The position numbers and the translations under genes were made by a program. 64,000 bases of DNA, taken from positions 2,343,501-2,407,500 of the forward strand of contig JAGTYA010000026.1 of the NCBI GenBank assembly GCA_024291935.2, read 5' to 3'. This document shows positions 62,201 through 64,000 of this stretch, in pieces. The notes under the pieces were generated by a model. That model had not been told where the DNA came from. It made no database searches and saw only the letters and a program-made list of their open reading frames with translations. This DNA comes from Okapia johnstoni. Its lineage: Eukaryota; Chordata; Mammalia; Artiodactyla; Giraffidae. Numbering within the stretch: the stretch's first letter is position 1; each line of letters begins with the position of its first letter.

Positions 62201-63939
62201 TCGAGGCCACTGGGAAACATGGGGGAGGCTGCCCCTCCCCGCCCTGGGGGGGGCGGTGTCCCCCAGTTGCATGCACAGTGGGCGCCCAGCAGGCTTTGTT
62301 CCACACGTGGGGCCACCCTGGGCTCCCTCGAATCGGCACCTCTGCCAGGGCTCTCCTCCCTCGTGCTCCCCAGGGCCTCCCGCTGTCTTCCCCGCCCCCC
62401 TGCCCACCCCCACCTCTCCCACCCTCCTCACCCACCCACAGAGGCCCAGGCATCTGTGTAAATGCCACCTCCTCCTTCTCCTGCCACTTGGGCAAGCCCC
62501 TGGGCTGCCCTGAGGCTCAGCGTTTTCATCAGTAGAATAGGATACCGTGCTGCCAGCACCATGGAGAATGGCTCTGGGGAGTGGCGGGGCAGGACCAGTG
62601 CACCCCAGCACAGTGACCTGAACATCAGGGTGTCCCGAAAACTGAGCGTCCTGCAAGTCCAGGGGTCTTGGCCCCTTGCTGGGTGGGGAAGAGTGGGAGA
62701 GGGATCCAGGGGGACACCAGGGGAGACCCTGCTGGGATGTGTGTGGGTCAGAGTGTGATGGGGACTCAGAGGAGGAGGGCCAGGTTAGGTGGGTGTGAGG
62801 TGGGGGTGGAGGACCCCAGGCCGGGCCCAAGGGTGGTTCTGACCTGGTGCCTGGGCCCCGGGCTGCCCAGGAAGGCGGTCTGGCCGGTCATGGTCTCCCG
62901 CTGCAGGGTGTGCAGGACCCCGTCTTGCTCAAACTGGGCGATGTCCTTCAGGGGGTCCCAGGGGCTGTGGCTGGAGGGTACAGAGAGTGTGGGTTGGCAG
63001 GGGCAGTGGCCTCCACAGTGAGGGGCCCCCTCCCGGACCAGCCCTCAGCCTCTCATCAGGGCTGGAGCCCCAAGGGGAGTGGCCACAGCCTCCCGCCGTG
63101 AGCATCCCCCGCCTGACCCTACCTCCCTATCACACAGGGCCAGGACAGTGAGGGTCTGAGGCCAGCCCACCATGGGGCCCAGGCTGCTGTTCGCTGGTAC
63201 TCACTTCTCGTATCGGTAGCGCCATTGCTGGGTGGCAGGGTCCAGGTGGAAGAGCTGTGGCGTCCAGGGCACCAGGTTCTGCTGGCGCTCTCGGGCCCGC
63301 TGCCGCTGCGCCTCCTCCAGGGAAAACTTCTCCTGTGTGGCCTTGTGCTGGTCACCCTCACTGATGGCCCTGGTGACGTGCTGCCAGAGCCTGCGAGTGG
63401 AGCACCCACTCTGAGCCAAGGGGACCTGGGCAGCCTTGTCCCTTCACACTAGAGGGGAGGCTCAGAGCAAGCTCCAGTTGATTACCTCCAGTGACAGGGG
63501 CCTCACTACCTATCAGGGTGCTCATCTGTCCTGGGCACTGTTTATTTATCATGAGATGGTTCTTTCCTATGCTGGGCGCACAATTGGCACCAGCAGGGCT
63601 CTCCCTACAGAGCTCACTCTTCCCTGAGCCTCCCTTTCTCTCCCTCCAGCTTCCCACAGCCGGACGTGTCCTCTGCCACCAGGGATCCACTCAGGTCTGT
63701 CCTCATGCCAGGGACATCCAGGGAACATGCGTCCAGGGGATCGCAGCTGCAAGCCCGGCCGCTCCGGCTGGAATTGGGGGTCCTGCAGAGCCCAGACCTC
63801 ACCTCTCTGACTCCAGCTCCGTCTGCTCCTCCAGCAGCACGGTGTACCGCTTCAGCCGCTGCACGCGTACCTCCTCGCTGGGGTTCCAGAAGAGCTCAGC
63901 GCCTCCTCTGCCCTCCTCCTTGATGAACACTTCCCTGTC
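59112..63939 (-). CDS. OSBPL5: OSBPL5 (ORP5), C-terminal part (gene continues past 64000)
   Basis: ORP5 is a tail-anchored ER protein that exchanges phosphatidylserine for phosphoinositide at ER-plasma-membrane contact sites. Six exons: 63803-63939, 63205-63390, 62844-62970, 61421-61566, 60947-61049 and 59112-59250. They encode the end of the ORD ligand-binding domain (WNPSEEV, RLKRYTVLLEEQTELESER, LWQHVTRAI..GDQHKATQEK, SPWDPLKDIAQFEQDG). Then come a Ser/acidic linker, a Cys-Pro-x-Cys helix segment (PCPQCGKEARRLQALHEAIL) and a C-terminal membrane anchor ending INYILK. Phases agree at all junctions except across exon 61421-61566. The PH domain and the EQVSHHPP motif lie outside the window. 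Confidence 0.97.
59450..59745 (+). mobile_element. Ancient LTR/MaLR-like dispersed repeat in an OSBPL5 intron
   Basis: GTGTTGGAGTCCTGACCCCC, TGGGCCCTCATCCCACCGGA and TCTGGGATTCCAGCCCCCAG follow the same repeat order as at 27.4 kb. Confidence 0.55.
60390..60480 (+). mobile_element. MIR-like SINE fragment
   Basis: TTCACAGATGGGGAGACTGA followed by GGCCCAGACAGCCC is the well-known conserved MIR core. Confidence 0.7.
60947..61049 (-). CDS. OSBPL5: OSBPL5 exon, CPxC helix
   Basis: This 103-nt exon has the acceptor CCCTAG|GC and the donor CACAG|GTGGGC, phase 1 to 2. It encodes VESPCPQCGKEARRLQALHE, then AILSIREAQQELH. Confidence 0.95.
61421..61566 (-). CDS. OSBPL5: OSBPL5 exon, acidic linker, with an apparent one-base frame break
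   Basis: It has the acceptor CCCCAG|GGG and the donor GG|GTGAGA. It encodes GSAPNPRLRKPSDQPSGRSR, then STPESCPELSD and a run of six Glu. Its 146 nt leave phase 2, but the next exon (60947-61049) needs phase 1. Dropping one base of the AAAA run at 61428-61431 (TTTT on the gene strand) gives GDFAPG, close to the usual mammalian reading. This may be an assembly error or a true indel. Confidence 0.88.
62455..62590 (-). mobile_element. MIR-like SINE fragment in an OSBPL5 intron
   Basis: CACTTGGGCAAGCCCCTGGG followed by CTGCCCTGAGGCTCAG and TTCATCAGTAGAATAGG resembles the diverged MIR core (TGGGCAAGTC..CTGAGCCTCAG..TTCATC). The strand is uncertain. Confidence 0.5.
62844..62970 (-). CDS. OSBPL5: OSBPL5 exon, SPWDPLKDI segment
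   Basis: This 127-nt exon has the acceptor CTCCAG|C and the donor CAG|GTCAGA, phase 2 to 0. It encodes HSPWDPLKDIAQFEQDGVLH, then TLQRETMTGQTAFLGSPGP. Confidence 0.95.
63205..63390 (-). CDS. OSBPL5: OSBPL5 exon, ORD C-terminal helices
   Basis: This 186-nt exon has the acceptor TCGCAG|G and the donor GAGAA|GTGAGT, phase 2 to 2. It encodes LWQHVTRAISEGDQHKATQE, then a basic RQRARERQQ helix and WTPQLFHLDPATQQWRYRYE. Confidence 0.95.
63803..63939 (-). CDS. OSBPL5: OSBPL5 exon, late ORD domain
   Basis: This 137-nt exon has the acceptor GGGCAG|GAC and the donor GAGAG|GTGAGG, phase 0 to 2. It encodes DREVFIKEEGRGGAELFWNP, then SEEVRVQRLKRYTVLLEEQ and TELESE. Confidence 0.93.
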
Positions 63940-64000
63940 CTGCCCCAAATGGCCAGGCGGGTCAGAGGTGCCAGCTGTGGCCTCCGGAGCCCAGGCCCGC

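Overview
This is mammalian nuclear DNA, almost certainly from a ruminant (Bovidae). It carries BovB (RTE) LINEs, Bov-tA SINEs with BovB-derived tails, and CHR-type tRNA SINEs. That mixture is diagnostic of Ruminantia. Coding sequence is split into short exons with GT/AG boundaries, so most long open frames are chance products of GC-rich DNA or pieces of transposon. The species cannot be fixed from the sequence alone. Gene order matches the CARS1–TNFRSF–OSBPL5 end of the KCNQ1/CDKN1C imprinted domain (human 11p15.4, mouse distal chromosome 7).

Three genes are recognised, all on the minus strand. (1) CARS1, cytosolic cysteinyl-tRNA synthetase: its CpG-island promoter and first seven coding exons lie between 22040 and 6527. 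They include the alternative exon for the glutathione-S-transferase-C-like extension (13066-13314). The rest of the gene lies beyond coordinate 1. (2) A TNF-receptor-superfamily gene like mouse Tnfrsf22/23/26: six exons between 56096 and 33732 give a signal peptide, three cysteine-rich repeats and a transmembrane segment. Its cytoplasmic end is unresolved. (3) OSBPL5, an ER-anchored oxysterol-binding-protein-related lipid-transfer protein: the last six coding exons and 3'UTR lie between 63939 and about 58405. The rest lies beyond 64000.

Region by region: 1-6526 is the CARS1 intron after its last visible exon, mostly old L1 and SINEs. 6527-9441 holds five clustered CARS1 exons. 9442-22015 is the first part of CARS1, with the alternative exon, a (CA)n array just 5' of it on the gene strand, and a 55-bp minisatellite in intron 1. 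22041-22210 is the CARS1 promoter. 22210-33200 is intergenic: a BCAS2 processed pseudogene inside an L1, then a near-full-length BovB and a BovB fragment. 33326-56096 is the TNFRSF gene, whose introns hold heavily nested L1/BovB/SINE clusters. Its intron 1 opens with a CpG-dense 32-bp minisatellite (55271-56022). 56100-58400 is GC-rich intergenic DNA. 58405-64000 is OSBPL5.

The most useful observations are these. Two coding exons (CARS1 and OSBPL5) are each one base too long at a short homopolymer, which breaks the frame. The TNFRSF protein lacks both partners of one expected CRD1 disulphide. Both adjacent minus-strand promoters have CpG-rich minisatellites in intron 1. A UG-repeat array lies upstream of the alternative CARS1 exon. 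Inverted BovB and SINE pairs in one TNFRSF intron could form long double-stranded RNA.
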